From Rhynochetos jubatus (taxonomy: Eukaryota; Chordata; Aves; Eurypygiformes; Rhynochetidae), in NCBI GenBank assembly GCA_027574665.1, contig CM050662.1, positions 5,176,501 through 5,240,500 of the forward strand: 64,000 nucleotides of DNA, in the 5' to 3' direction. Below are positions 14,481 through 28,200 of this stretch, in pieces. The notes beneath the pieces are model-generated. The model ran no database searches, had not been told where the DNA came from, and saw only the letters and a program-made list of their open reading frames with translations. A program made the translations under genes and the position numbers. Positions within the stretch are counted from its first letter, which is position 1. Each line of letters opens with the position of its first letter.

Positions 14481-15569
14481 TTTCACAGGCATTTACTGCT
14501 TAACCCTCAATAAGGCTTAAAAACCTGGTTGTACATCAAGGTCCCAGGAGGAAACTGCAAAGGTCCAAACACTAGCAATAGAAACAACTGAGGCATGGGA
14601 ATCCTTCTGTGGAGAGATCGTAGTTAAAAGAGGACGAACATATGGCAATGGAGGCATAAGCAGCCAGAGCACAAGTTGCCAGTCCCTCTTCCCTCTTCAT
14701 CACACTTTAACAGCAAGCTGCCAGCGGAGGTGCACTGAAATTCAGAGGCATTGGAAAAGGAAACAGTACTGCCTACAGCTAATGCAAACCCACGACCGTA
14801 AGAGCTCTGTAGGGCTAAAAGGGCTGGGGTCTGGGCCAGAGCCAGGGACACAGTGCCAGGCGCAGTGCTCAGCAGCAGCCTCTCCCCGCCGCGGGGCTGC
14901 AGCTCTGGCTCAGCCTCTCACGGGCTGTGGGAGAAGGCAGACTGCGCTCCAGCTCTGGGCGAGCTCCCCCCGTCACCCCGAACATGGCTGTTCCCTTCAA
15001 AAACACTTGTGCTCCACACAGACGCAGCACGCCTTCCCCCTCCATCACCCTGCATAAGGATACAAACAGAGAATACATACTGTTATATTTGCTAAAACAC
15101 ACTGCTGGGATCAAACCTGCTCGAGAGGTGAGTAACAGTACACCATGCTGGGTTTGTAAAGTACCTCCCAGATGAGAATATTAATTCCTAACTGTTGGGG
15201 AGCATTTTACACTTTGTAACACTACCCCTTCTGTTCCACTGGGGTTTCCTGCTCCTGCCTCTGCAGCTGTCCCTGCAAGAGCCAGCAGGTACCAAGAGAA
15301 AAGCACGGGATGACTGACTGCATCTCTGCCTTCCAGAAGACTAGCGGGGACAAACCAGGCTTGCAGCCAGGGCTCAGTGGCCTGCAGTCGGCACACAACT
15401 TTTCCAAGTGCTCTGAAGAAGGTGGTCTGGCCTGCTGTCATGAGAGCTGTAAAGAGGGGGATTATTTGATCGCTGAAAGCACTTGGCTTCTGAAATCAAC
15501 AGGCAGACTACCTCAAAGATGAACATCTGAAATCCATACTGCAGAAGGTGCTAGCTGGGAAAAAACAAG
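14481..15569. other. intron-like DNA, no gene recognised
   Basis: A GC-richer patch at 14810-15050 contains several overlapping short frames in both directions, none with a recognisable product. Nothing else stands out. Confidence 0.55.
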
Positions 15570-17260
15570 ACCTTGGCTCCTATCATAGTAGGAAGTTTAA
15601 TAATCCAGACTGCCAAATCAGGAAGACAAGGGGATGAAGCTTTTTTTGTGAGTGAGCATGTGAAAAAATGACCTTGAGCAACACAAGCAGCAGCCTCTAG
15701 GAAGGGGCAATATATAGACATACCTGGAAAAAGCATGATACTGTCAACCAGCTTGTCAGAGTCAGTAATTTTTTCCATACAGGCTGTGGGAAAAACTAGA
15801 AAAGGGGTCATCCAGACTGGATTCTAACCAAAAGTATGGAAACTGATCAAATCAATGACACAGGACTGGATATTTTTAATAGGGAATGAGGGGGTTAGAG
15901 GATACGTAGATAAACCAGAGGTTTTGAAATTGACTGAGCCTGATATAACTCATCCTCAGCTGATGAAATCTCAGGGCTGTTAGCAGTTATTGGCAACCCA
16001 GTGTTGAACGGGGATGAGGTGCAGAAGGCTGAAATAAGATAAATATGCTTCCTGTCTTTACAAAAGGCAGAGGATGAGGAGACAGGGAATTAGATCTCTA
16101 TCAGCTTAGCTGCAGTTCCTAGAAACAAATAAAACCAAACAATTGGTAAGCAGAGAAAAAAATCACAAGAAAATGAGTGGCTGCCCAGTTGGATCTGCTC
16201 AGAGTAATTGGTGTCAAACCAATCTCATTTCCTTCAATAGTAAGACAATAGATTTTGTGTCACATCTTGATTTCTCTAAAGCTTTTCACAGTATTTCATC
16301 TCACTTTCTTGTATATAAGCTAAGAAAACTTAGTCTGGATGAAAATACTAGGGGATGGATGCAGAACTACTTGCAAATCTACTCAGAGTAGTGCCAAAGG
16401 TTCATTCTCAAAATAGAAGATATTAAAAAACCTGACTTCATGAGGGGCCGCCTTAGGTCTGATACTGTGAATATCTTAGGTCTCACTGTGAATGGCAGAT
16501 GAATTAGTGCGCTTACTAGATTTGCAAATACCCAGCTGGGAAAGGGAGAAAATAGGCTGAAGATCAAATGTGGATTTAAAAAAAAAAAAAAAAAAAAAGT
16601 AAAATCTGAAGTCTGAAAACAAACAAAACCAGGTTTCTATTTAATAAGAACAACTGCAGAAATCTACACCTATGCTGGAATAATCACCTACAGAAATGAA
16701 GAGCGGGAAAGAATTCTACTGGTATTTGAGTTCCATAAAAAAATCCAGGAGCTCTAAAGTATCAACACCTATATGTTACAAAACCCAGGCAAATGCTCTT
16801 CTAGAAGTAGAAGCACAGAGATAACTTACAAGACAAATGAAATAGCCCTTCTACTCTTCTCCACACCACCACAGCCTCAGCTGGAGTACAAGATCCAATT
16901 TTGGGCCATGCACACCCAGAAAGATATAAGCCAATTAAAGAAAGTCCAGAGCAGTGAGAATGATCAATAGTCTAATAAACAAGACCTAAACAAATTGAGG
17001 TTGCTCAGGAAAGGAGAGTCCAAGAAGAGAAAAGTACACAAAAGACCAGAGCAAAGGAAGAGGTTAATCTAGCCTACATGTCCTTGGTGGATGAGAGAAG
17101 TAACAAGCTTCAAGTTTAGCAAGGAAGAATCAATTTGGCATCAGGAAAACGCTTTCCACTGGAGAAGGTAACAAAGCACTGAAATAAATTGCCTAGAGAG
17201 ACTGTGGAGCCTCCGTGTTAGGAGGGTTTTATGAACAAGTCAGAAAACAGCTGCCAGAAG
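15570..17260 (+). mobile_element. ancient, decayed CR1-type LINE with reverse-transcriptase remnants
   Basis: The stretch follows the order of a CR1 ORF2. A motif near 15820 (CTGGATTCTAACC) and one at 15935-15960 (GAGCCTGATATAACTCATCC) resemble the region between endonuclease and polymerase. ACCAATCTCATTTCCTTC at 16218-16235 precedes a readable fragment at 16143-16391, whose residues SHLDFSKAFHSISSHFLVYKL match the reverse-transcriptase LDFSKAFDTVSH motif, with the catalytic-region D replaced by H. At 16773-16970 a second remnant (QLEYKIQFWAMHTQKDISQLKKVQ) matches the C-terminal CR1 block RPHLEY..QFWSP. The part at 17185-17230 (TTGCCTAGAGAGACTGTGGAGCC) matches the old CR1 3' UTR. Many stops and frameshifts make it dead. 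The left edge is vague. Confidence 0.8.
16578..16598 (+). repeat. A-run of 21 bases
   Basis: An uninterrupted stretch of 21 adenines lies within the decayed CR1. It is longer than any other mononucleotide run in the window and could be a microsatellite or the tail of a small insertion. No duplicated flanks were recognised. Confidence 0.9.
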
Positions 17261-17571
17261 CTGCCCTGGGGCAGACGTATGGATCAAACTGGGACCAGAG
17301 GAGTCTACGCTATCGCAATGCCTCTGCTGCTGTGTGCCCACGCCGCACTCTGCCAGCTCCCTCCATACAAACCCTGGGAAAGGAATCGAATGCAGATACT
17401 CTGTACGTGGTATGGAAACTACCTAGAAAGGGTATCTTTCGCTTTCCTGCTGAGGCCCTTCCACAGCTTAATACCTGGCACATCTGCAATGCCCCAAGTG
17501 CTGAAGCTCTATACACACCCGTACGTGTTAAGGGATATTCGGATGTGGCAGATAAAATTCCCAGCAAGAAT

Positions 17572-17605
17572 GTGCAAGGTCACACAGAAAAGCACTGACA
17601 GAGCA
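17572..17605 (+). mobile_element. possible MIR/L2-like scrap
   Basis: GCAAGGTCACACAGAAAAGC followed by ACTGACAGAGC resembles the MIR/L2 segment CCAAGGTCACACAGCAAGTC...GGCAGAGC. It is short, so chance similarity is possible. Confidence 0.35.
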
Positions 17606-20392
17606 AATAACGCTGTTTCCTCTGGCTAAGGCACCCTTGCTGTCACCAGCTGCTCACTCCCCCCTCAGCTATTTTAATATGGATGTACAACATTCATTAA
17701 CCTTTCCCGCCAGACCAGAAAACAAAAATCCAGCTCCACTTTCCTGAGCTGCTCAGGAGGTTATGGTTATCTTCTTCCCATGCATAAATTAGAACCAATT
17801 TAATTTTCTGGACAATACGTTGTTCATTATCAGAGGTCAGGCAATAGGGCTAGGTGTTACAGAATTACAAACCCTGTAGCAGCTAGTTTCCGACCTCTGG
17901 GATATGTCCGTCCTGACTGCACTCTGCTAGATTCAGCTCTCACTTTGCGCCACGGGAAGTAATAATAAAAACCCCTACCTATACGCAGCTCTCTGGCCCC
18001 AGTTCCCCACACAATATCTTAACACAAACCCATCCTCAGCAATGAATTGCATTCTCTGGGCCACACGACTGGGCCACATCTGGAGGTAACTTCTTTCTTC
18101 CTGCAGCACGGGCTTCCTGAAAGCATCACTTACTGACAGCCATCCTGCTACTGCACACACCTACGGTTCAGTGCAGTTGTAGATTTTTCCTGCTCTCCTG
18201 GCTTTTGGTACTTTACTGTTTGCTCCAGTGTCCTGCAAGTATTCTGGAGAGTAAATGCTCCATGGAGTACCTGGTGGCCTGTGTTTAGAAAGGGCTGGAC
18301 TTTGACATCAGCGTCATCCCCTCTCAGACCCCTTTAGCTATGCCCCTAGCTAAATCCGGAGTCGGCCAGCACAGCCCTGGGTGCTGGCTCCGCGCTCATC
18401 TATCCCTCCCGCCTCCCTTTTCTATTTCCATCGCCCGCGTCCTCGTTTGTGGTGGAGGGCGGCTGTCACATTGCTTCACTTTCCTGAGAGGTTTCTTTAG
18501 AATTTGCATGCGCGTGTATTTGCGTAATGGCACGCTGAGGAGTTCAAAGCTGTTTTCTCACTTTCAAAGTAGTCCTTGTGTGTAAGTTGTCCCGAGTCTG
18601 ATGTGCACCAGGCTTGTATTTTTGTTCTTGATTGAGTACTGCTGCACTATATTCTTTTTAAAACGCTAGCTATTCTGGGAGAGGTGTATAATTTAATATG
18701 TTCAATAGATTTCTTGTCAGGTATTCATGTACAACTTCCTTCATCTTGCACTCAGATGTTTGATTTTCCACAATAATTGGATTTGCCGCATTTGTGTTTA
18801 CTTTTGTGACCTATGGTAAATGCTGCTTTTTTAGCCGAGGACCATTAAAGGGTTTGCTGAAGCCTACCGTAGCCTACCATGTGGGTTTTCAGAAACAACA
18901 CTGGTTTTCAGGCAATTCACAATCCTTTTTTACACAGGGTATTAATGTACAAATTAACACAGCTGAAACACTACATTAAGCAAAAGCTCTCCTGTACAAC
19001 AATAGCTGTGGGCATGCAGAGTAACGTTATTAACCTGCTCTATGGTTAGGTGCACAGCAATTCAGCATGTTTGCAGAGGGCCAGCCCCAAGTATCCAAGC
19101 AGAGACCAGGAAGAAAAACTTTCTCACAGGTGTTGCTCTAAAGCACATTTACAGGCAGAACTGCCCTCCCCATTGGAAGCAAAATGAGAAATCTGAAGAT
19201 ACAGCGCAGGGGAGACCTTCAAATGCTTCTGCAGGGACAGAACTAACGTCCCAAGGGCATTACTCAGAGCCATGAAGCTGATCTGGGACTGCAGCAAAGC
19301 TGCGAAGGCGAGCGCTGGACGACATCTGAAGCCTAGTCACACCGCGTCTGCCTGTCAATCCGAAATCAAGATAAACAACCTCCTTTGTAAGGGTTACGAG
19401 ACCTGTTAAGGACAGGTAGACTTACTATTGGGATGGGGGGGCTGCCATCCCATAACGAAGCCAGCAGGCTCTTTGCTTCTGCCAGCTGTGTTAGTGCATT
19501 GCCTGGTTCTGTATTTCGGAACCAGTTTCCTACTGCATAGCTGCGGGAGAGCTGCAGGTACGGAGAGAGGCCAGGGGTAACGATGGGCTGATAGACACGG
19601 CTTCAGGCAATCACACACAGGGCACACTTTTAAATTTGTCTCTGATGTTTGCACTGGTGGTCCGCAAGTTTCTCCTGCAAGTCCCATCACATTTGTTCTC
19701 TTTCTTCTCAACAATATATGCATCTTCTATCCGGGGCCGTCATTTGTGCTCCGTACCCACGCTAGCTGCTTTCAACCTTTTCCTTTTGTACTTAAAAAGC
19801 CCAGCTGGGAGTTCTGAGCAGCTGAGCTCAAAAATATGCTTTTAAAATCAAGAAGCAAAAGCGCAAACAGCTGCAGGGAGCACTACTGAAACCTTCAAAA
19901 GGTGGAAAGGAGCCTAAATGCTCCAGCACAGCCTGCTGATCCCCTGCCTGCCCGTGCAGGATGCAATCCTGCCAGCCGTGGCTGCATGCTGGATGCCAAT
20001 CCGGATCGGCTTGTTCTGAGCAGGACTGACCACAGGTTTTTCCGGAATGCCTTCGCAGGTACAAGCTGGCGGTAGAACATTCCCCACTACTCATCACTCT
20101 CTGCTCTGCAGGGAGTCTCAGCACAGAATCCTCCAGTTTGTAAACACAAAGAGAAAAATCAAGGAGAGCAAGTGTCCAGCAGTAGGTACGGGATGGCGGA
20201 TGGTGAGCAGATGGCCAGCAACAGCCAATGATCCTCCTGACAAGGAGAAACAAGCCAGCACGCAACCCTGCTAGGAAATAAAGTGAGGTCACCGGGAAGG
20301 AAATGCTATGTTCTTGGGGAAGAAAAACAGAGAAAGCAATTACTGGAGCTATTCTTGGAAGGGGAAAAAACCATCATAGGGTGTGGTACAGG

Positions 20393-20450
20393 AAGCAGAA
20401 GTGACAGCATGGGCACCAGATTCAGGTCTCCCAAGTTCCAGTACTGTGTA
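20393..20450 (+). mobile_element. possible MIR/L2-like scrap
   Basis: GAAGCAGAAGTGACAGCATG and then CCAGATTCAGGTCTCCCAAG, TTCCAGTACTGTGT follow the order of the MIR/L2 end (GGCAGAGC...ACCCAGGTCTCCTGACTCCCAGTCC..GTG). The similarity is recognisable but heavily decayed. Confidence 0.38.
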
Positions 20451-23400
20451 AGATTTGCATTTATCGTCCTGGTAAGTTTCCAAGTTATATTAGACTGGTA
20501 GAGCAGCTCGCTTGCTGTTGGAGACCCAATGCTGCTTGAGTTGCGATGTATCCCCTGCTGCCGAAAGAAAGCCTCAAGATGTGTCCACCGGCCGCTGTTC
20601 ATGCAGACATCAGCCTGCCTTGGGCATAAGCATCGGTCCCACACAGGAAGAACCTTGAGAACCGGCCATGGACAAAGTGGGAGTGCAGGAGGAGCCCTCT
20701 GGTCCATCACTTCTCTTTGGTTCACTGAACCATGACCTGTCCATCCCCCAGGCTGTATTTAACCTCCCGAGGTGTCATAGAAGGGCTTTTTCTTCAGGCC
20801 TTTTCACGCCTGTGGGCTCCCTTTCTCCTTTTTTCTGGTGTGGGAAGATACCTCCTGAAATGGGATCCTTGAGGTCCTACTCTTGCGCTCATTTCTGGGC
20901 TGCCTCTTCACCCTGCGCTTTTTGGTTCATATAAGGCAACGATCCTCCACGCTCAAAAGATAACTCTGGTTCTCATACAGTGCCTAACACTTTGACACCT
21001 GCTAGAACCACAGTATATCACCACTGAGTTGAAAGACAGTGATTTACCTACATTTTCAATGAAATACATGAATTCAGTGTGTATTAGCCAAGGCACTATG
21101 AATTAGTGACTGTACGTGGGACAATGTGAGCTCAAAAGCATTGAAAAATATGCTATAGAAAGCACAATATTTTGAACTATATGATAAATGAAAACTAAGA
21201 TGTATCACAGTTTTATGGAGTACCTCTTCTTTTTCCCCTCCTAAAATATGCATATTACACAGTAACACTTTCACAAGAATGAACTGGAAAAAAAATCCAG
21301 CTTTCCAAAGATGTCAGAATTGGGTCATCTCAACATTGTTGGGATGTTTATTGAACTCATATTTTTCCACCTCATCAAATGACACAGTAGAAGAAATTCT
21401 TCAAGAATAGTAACAATTCGGAGGTCAGGACAAAAGGCGAAAAAAGGGGACAATTTTGACAACTGGTAAAATCCTTTGAATCCAGGAGAACTGAACTATG
21501 AAGCAATTTTAAGCACAGAAGCATCCAGTTAGGACAAAAGTGGGTCAGGTGTTTAATGGAAAAGCACAGACTAAAGCAGAAGGTTTTTTTCCACTTCACA
21601 GTACAGCACACTTGGATTAAATAACAAGCCCAGAGCCAGAGGTTTTTGAGATATAAAATTGACACTGTCAATATGAACTTGGTATTCTTAAGTAGAACCC
21701 TGTGAGTGCCCCAGAGAGATGATGTCCATCACAGTGGACTCTGTGGGAATCATGGGGCCACAGAAGCTCTCCTAACCTTTCAGAAAGATCTGAGATGATG
21801 AAGCAGTAAACAAAGACAGGCTTTCATATCAGCTTACTGCATCTTCCATCCAACTTCCACCTGCCTTGTCCTATGGTAGGATTTTTCAGTGATACATACG
21901 TTCCCTTGTGAATGGAGGTACAACGCTGACATGGAGCCATGCACCATTACCAACACGTTAACAGCAGCTCCACCAACGAAACAGCTCACGGGGACACTCA
22001 GAGCTCACCCCTTCTTGTGCTGACACAATTTCCCCTCGGATCACACCTATACTAGCTGTTCTTGCCTGGGAAAAGAAGTCTTGTAGTTTTTTGGAGACTG
22101 ATTAGGATGACAAAACCTGTGCTGTTCTAGTTATGAGCTTCTTTAAGTTTTCCCAGCCCCTCTTGAGCTTTAAAATGTTCCTCTAGAGCCTCCCAGGGCA
22201 CTGTCTCCAAGGATGCCCATTCTTATGCTCAGTGGCACCGCGTATCACCATGTGTTTGCAAATACAAATATTTTAATCTAGTTAGGGTAAGAGTATGCAC
22301 CACTAGCGAGCCCCAGTGTCTGCGGCACTGCACCTGCCTGCACTGGCTCCGTATTAGCTGCCGCTCAACAGCACAAATTCACACTACCCTCTAGCTCAAG
22401 GACCTTCTCGGTCTCTGGAGCAGAATTAGTTAATACAACTGGAGCATGTTGTGCTGTTTGTGAGGATTTCCCATAATTGCTATTGTTTTTAACTCCTTTG
22501 TTGGGTGTTCAGGCAAAGCAGCTGCCTGTACCAATCGCTCATGTAGTAGCCGAAGAGGTTGTACGTGCTTCTGACTTCTCAGACGTGACGAAGCAGTGCT
22601 TCAGCATGGCTGAGGGGATCTTACAGCTTTTGTCACATTAAAACTTGTATAAATCTTGTCATAGTCTAAATTTTAGTGAGTATAGGAGATAATAGCATAA
22701 TTATTAATGTGAACGTATCAACATCTCTGAAGTCTTCTTTCAATGAAAACACCAAAGAAATTAGGTGATTCATTAAATACTACTTTTCTTTACAAGAATT
22801 CTAATCCAAATCATGATACAAGTGAATTTGTGGTTGCACAATCATATTTAAAGCCCCACAAAACAGGGCATTTCACTAGCCCACAGCAAAGCAACTTCTC
22901 ATCCCCACCTAGTGACAAGGTGAATAAATTGTTCAGGTTTTCATTAAAAACCAACCAAACATAAGCTCCACTGGGTACCTGGAGCATACCTGTCTTAAGT
23001 GGGATTTAAAAGGCCATAGAAACTCTTAAAAATATTATTATAAAGGCCAATAAGTTAATCTTACATTGTGCAAAAGCTGCCTCTGCCTTTGAGCAAATAG
23101 CCATGCTTCTAAAACCCAACTGAATAACCGGACTTCCTATTCAGCCTCCTTTCATATGTACACAGATCATTTTCCTGACAAAAACACTGATCAAACAACA
23201 CTTGAAATGTGGCCAGCCATCCTTAAATCCAAGTGAAGAAAAAGCTGTGTGCACCCCATGCTTGGAAGCTGTGCAAATATGCTCACAAAAATCGGGGTTG
23301 TAACACAGCATTTCCAGTTTCAGGAGAAAACCTGCATGAAGAACAGTGTGAGAATTCTGCGCTGTTCATACAACGCTTCTGAGTGGCTGTTTACTTCCCT

Positions 23401-25187
23401 GCTTTTGCACAATGCGCCGGGTGGGCTAACTTCTGCCCTGACTTCCCTAAGAAACAAGAGGAAACAGTATCACCCAGAGCACCACCAGCGTACCAGCTGT
23501 TCTGTACCTCCCCACGGGATTGAAATCCTTGGCATGGGATGAGGAGGTGTGAAAAATGAAGGAAAAGGCCTTGGAATTCTGTTTAAACACGAGCCTGGAT
23601 GAATGGGACAAAAAAAGACCCTGTGCTAGGGGGCCTTCAGGCTCCATCCCACAGTGCGGTGCTGACAACCACTTGCGCTAAGGTGGGCAGGCTACTGATC
23701 TGCGCAAGGAAAGCCTGGGTGATTAACCAGAGGCAGTCATACCAGCCCAGCGTGTTCATTAGCCTGGGTCTTTAACTGACATGCTCTGCAGGTGGATACT
23801 ACATTTCTGAGAGATCCACCAGTTTACCAGTTCCCTCAGGGGAGCGGACTCTTGCAAGGAACTAACCGAAACCCTTCCAGCTAAAGGATCCAGAGGAAGC
23901 AACGACAGTGCTGGTGCCGGGTGCCACTGGACCTTCCCCGGCACACCTCAATCTGGCCACAACCCACCCCTGCAGAGGGTCCCAGCCGCACCCTGCAGTT
24001 TAGGGTGGCACAAGTAAGGAGCATGATCGCAGTCTGAGACTCACCGCTCAGATTTCTGAGGTGAGATACAGTCGTTTGCCTTTCGGGAGGAAAGAAGGAA
24101 AGAACACCCACTGATGGTAGAAATGCCCACTTTGCTGTTGGTGCTGCCAAGATCCACTGGGGTTTGCCTCGTTACCGCATCTGGCCTTGAGCTACAACTT
24201 ACCCTTCGGTCTCCTCTGATACGTGAAGCAGGTTAGCCCCACTTGCATCTTTACTCCCCCCACACTCTGAGCTGCCTGATGAGAAGTCAGGCACACCTAG
24301 ATGAGTTATCAAACCCCCTCACCCTCCTTGCTGATGTCCTCTGTCTAGGATGTTTGGTAAACTGAAACAGCAGCTGATACAAACACAGGCTGCCTGCCAG
24401 AACAAAAATAACCGCTGCTTGATACAGAGGAAGACCAGGAATGACAGCAGTGTGCCCACGAGGGAAACCAATGCCATTCAGCCACTGTGATACAGGACAA
24501 CACTGGAAATTGCATTTAGAAGGCCAATTTTCTATAATGTTTGTAGAAGTTCTCATATGTAGTAGTAAGAGTCAGAGAAAGACTGTTCTCACCCCTCCTG
24601 CAGTGCATGCTTCTCCCCACCTGAGAGAAGAGGTGCATTCTTCTGCCCTAACCTGCTTTGCTGTCTTCATCTTGACAGCTTCTTAGGAATTAAAAACTAA
24701 GACAGACTCTTACTTTGTTACTTTCTACATCTGAAGGAAGTGTGCATGCCTGGGGAGTACACTGAGTATGAGAAAGGTGCAGCTCTGTGTTTACCTGGAA
24801 AGCATCAAGCACTTCCAGTGGAAAGACTTCACGTGTAGGTGATAGGCAGATGTGTAAAATATCCAGCTGATGTTACAAACCCAGAGCAACGTAAGATCAG
24901 TGGGAAAAAGTTAGGATCCTGATTCTGCATTACACACACCGAGTCTCCTGTGAGGATCTCACACCCAGCTTCTAAGGAGTGAATTAGATGATCGCTATGA
25001 TGAGCCTGTCAGTGGTGGCAGAGCGAAGAGAGAAGTTTATTATGTGCACAGCAGTACATAATAGCACACAGTTAGCAGATCCTTAGGTTTAAAATCTACT
25101 GATTTTAATACCTTTCCATTTAAATGTTCTGAGCATTTTATGGTCAAGGTTAAGCTTTGAGGAAACGGAATCTGGTCCTTACTTTTA

Positions 25188-25225
25188 ACTCCATTTTACA
25201 TAAGAATAAATTGAGTATGGAGACA
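25188..25225 (+). mobile_element. possible MIR/L2-like scrap
   Basis: CTCCATTTTACATAAGAATA followed by AATTGAGTATGGAGA resembles CCCCATTTTACAGATGAGGAAACTGAG...GAG of MIR/L2. Short and diverged. Confidence 0.35.
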
Positions 25226-28200
25226 AAACGACCATCTGTTCGAGCACCATCTTGGAGGAGTGAGAGGACACTGACACACTCCTGTCATGGTTAGGACATG
25301 GAAAACTGTGGCAGACGGTAGCAAACAAGCTTTTTCCTGTTCAGGAGGTCCCTGTCTTTTGGTTATTCTGTGCTCACAGTGTCACAGTCCTGTTAGCTTA
25401 CATGAGTGCACACAAGCCATTTGCAGGCCAGAGCGTCTCTGTGGATATAAATGCTTTTAAAGGTTCCATCAGCCACTTGGCAAGCCAAGAACGTGCAACA
25501 GGTAAAAATCCCAAAGCTGGAACCGCTGATGCATAGGCCCCTAAAACAAGTTAATTAATGACACCAACTAACACCACTGAAACCACCCATTCCAGATTAA
25601 TTGTAATAACTTGGTGCGGACCAAAGCAGCAGTGCTGACCAAGTGCTCTGGAAGGCACGTTTTGCGGCGTGCTGTGGGCAAAGGAGTCACGGTATACCCA
25701 GTGCACGCCGAGTACCAACACGTATGAGAAGAGAGCCAACAACCGAGCTGTAACTGCTAGGGTAACACAAAGAAAGCATGACAGCTCTGGTAACCACTTC
25801 CTCTCAGCCAGCAGGCTCTGACAGCTGGCCAGCTGGGTCACAGTTCACAAGGGCAAATGCATGCACAGACTTGGCTTGGTCGTTATTCTGGAAGATGCTG
25901 TTTTGGCTTAGTCTACTCACAGCCAGTCCTGTACATGCAAGGACAGCCCTCTGAGCTCAAGCAGGGGCACTGGTATGATCTTTTGTTTTTTAAAGAGGCG
26001 TAACAGTCACAGATGGGCACTAGTAAAGGGAGAAACTGGAGTGTAGGCACCAGAAAATACAAAATTAGGCCTTTTAATCTATTCTGTGACTATGTATTTC
26101 TAGCAGCGCTCTTGCCTTCTGTTGTGTACAAGGGCTAGTACAGTCCGAGATGTCCCTGCTCGTGCTCATACACTCCACTCAGTTAGCCACCCACATCATG
26201 TGTGCTGCAGCTGCGTCAGCCGTACCACCGCCTCGAGAGCCTGCAGCTGGCTTTTATGGACACCCCTTGTCCAGCACCCAAGAGCTGCCCAACAACCAGG
26301 CCAGAGCCAAGCAACGCACGGGAAGTGAGCCAGGGCCTAGGCTTAGAACGGCACCTTCTTAAAGAAAATAAAGGAGAGAAAAAAAGGAGCTAATAGATGT
26401 GAGGAACAGACAGTTAAAAGTTGAAGATGACATGCTACCGGCTCCCAGAAAGATTATTGATATACAGGTGTGTTCAAACCACTAAGACCACAAGGTCCAC
26501 ATGGAGATTTGAACTTTAGACATCAAGAGAGTCATCTCATCGGCCTGCCTTTCTCTGGAGACCCTTAGCATCCCTTCCCTTTTCCATCGCATCGCAGCTG
26601 CGTGCTGTATAGCCACTGCCCCGCAACGTTCACAAGAACACTGGTTCCGTAACATCAGTTGTGACGACACAGGAAAGAGCTAGACGCTGCCTCCCACAGG
26701 GTTACTGCGTACACCTGACACGGAGCAACACCCTCCAGGGAACCGTTTCCACAATAATTGGTGCCCACGGGTGTGAGTGCCCTGCACTCACGATGCGAGT
26801 GCTGCCAACCCACGGCGGCCCTCCCCGGCACAGGGGTGGCTGCTGCTATGCACGGTTGCACATGCGCAAGGCTGAGCTCGAGCCCGGCCCCATGTCCATC
26901 AATCACGTGAAATCAGCGTCCAGGGGTGGCTGTCAGCAAAGGCTAAGACTTCATGCGTTTAGTAATTATTACATATAATTACTGCAGTGGTGGTAGGGCA
27001 GGCAGACTATGCTAGGACTGCAAGGAGCAAGTTCTGGGACAATACGTGGTGCTGATATTTTAGACGTGACAATTCACGCACCATGCTGATTCTTGGTGCA
27101 AATTACTCACATTTGGTCCAGACTGGCCTACAAGAGCTGCTTCTGTCTTTGACAAAAGTGGTTTATGAGCCTGAACGTTTATTCAGTAGCTGACAGATGA
27201 TATAAATCAGTCACACCATCAGATCGCTGTACTTTCCAGTGGCAGAAGAGATGAGCATTAGGCTAAATCAAAATGAAAGTGCAAGTTTGCCTTTTAACAG
27301 CCCGGAATGAAATTTCAGTTTGATTCTCCCTGCTAAGTCGTGGCCAGTACCAGCAGCCTTTGAAGAGGAACTGCGGCTCCTCATCACTGAGACAGCAAGT
27401 CGGGAAGCTGGAAGCTGCCGACTGGTCTGTCAGGGGAGCCTCACTCCTTCCCTTTACCCACTAACAAATTCTGGTACCTCATAAACCACAGGCTGAAGCT
27501 GAAAGACGGTACTTTTCCCTGGGAACATCTAGTGTTGAGCAGCTGCTACAAAAACTGTTCTCCACTACATTTTAATACAGATGGGGCAGATGGGGCACGG
27601 CACGGGAGGATTTGGATTTTGTGAACTTTTGTATATTGTTTCAAAACCAGTTTTGGATATAAACAAATGCTCAGTTAGAAAACTCTGAAGCCCTCCCTTT
27701 GCTCAGTTAATGACAGGTGGCTTGGGCTAATGCTTTCGCAAAGCAGTTTCTGCATTGGAGTGCTCCACGTGATGTTCAGACGGAGGCACTTCCTCAGCAG
27801 CACAAAGTCCTCTCGGCTGGCTCTCCTGCCCAGATGCCCTCCAATGTTAGGTTACAGCCAACGGCCAGCCAGAGCCGAGAACTCAAACTCCAAGGAGTTC
27901 TGCCATCCCCTTTGAGTGACAGTGACCTTCAGAAGAGCCTGTTCATCACTGGCTGCACGAGGGCAGACTTTCAAGAAGTGTGGCCTGTTCCTGCCCACGG
28001 CAATTCTGATCCTCTTCCTCCACTTAAAAATGTCTAGATTTTAGATTCCATATTTGTAAAAGCCACTTTGAAAGTCTCCACACAGGCAGCACTGATGAGT
28101 TTCAATAACAATTACAGCGGTCTCAACGCGTGGACCGTCTGCTGGTAGTGCACCTCTGTCAGCTGCTCAGTATGAACAGGGTCCACAACCGTCTCAGGAA

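Noticed and set aside
17215-17629. Two overlapping plus-strand frames of 127 and 132 aa
   Set aside because: They start in the decayed CR1 3' end and continue into unique sequence; two frames are open over the same bases and neither has a recognisable product.
19828-20292. Minus-strand frame of 154 aa
   Set aside because: Composition-driven, rich in Cys, Ser and Leu without a domain pattern; no splice context or homology recognised.
20496-20560. Sequence with GGTAGAGCAGCTCGCTTG that looks like part of a tRNA
   Set aside because: Only a weak resemblance to a D-arm; no acceptor stem, anticodon arm or T-arm with GGTTCGA could be paired.
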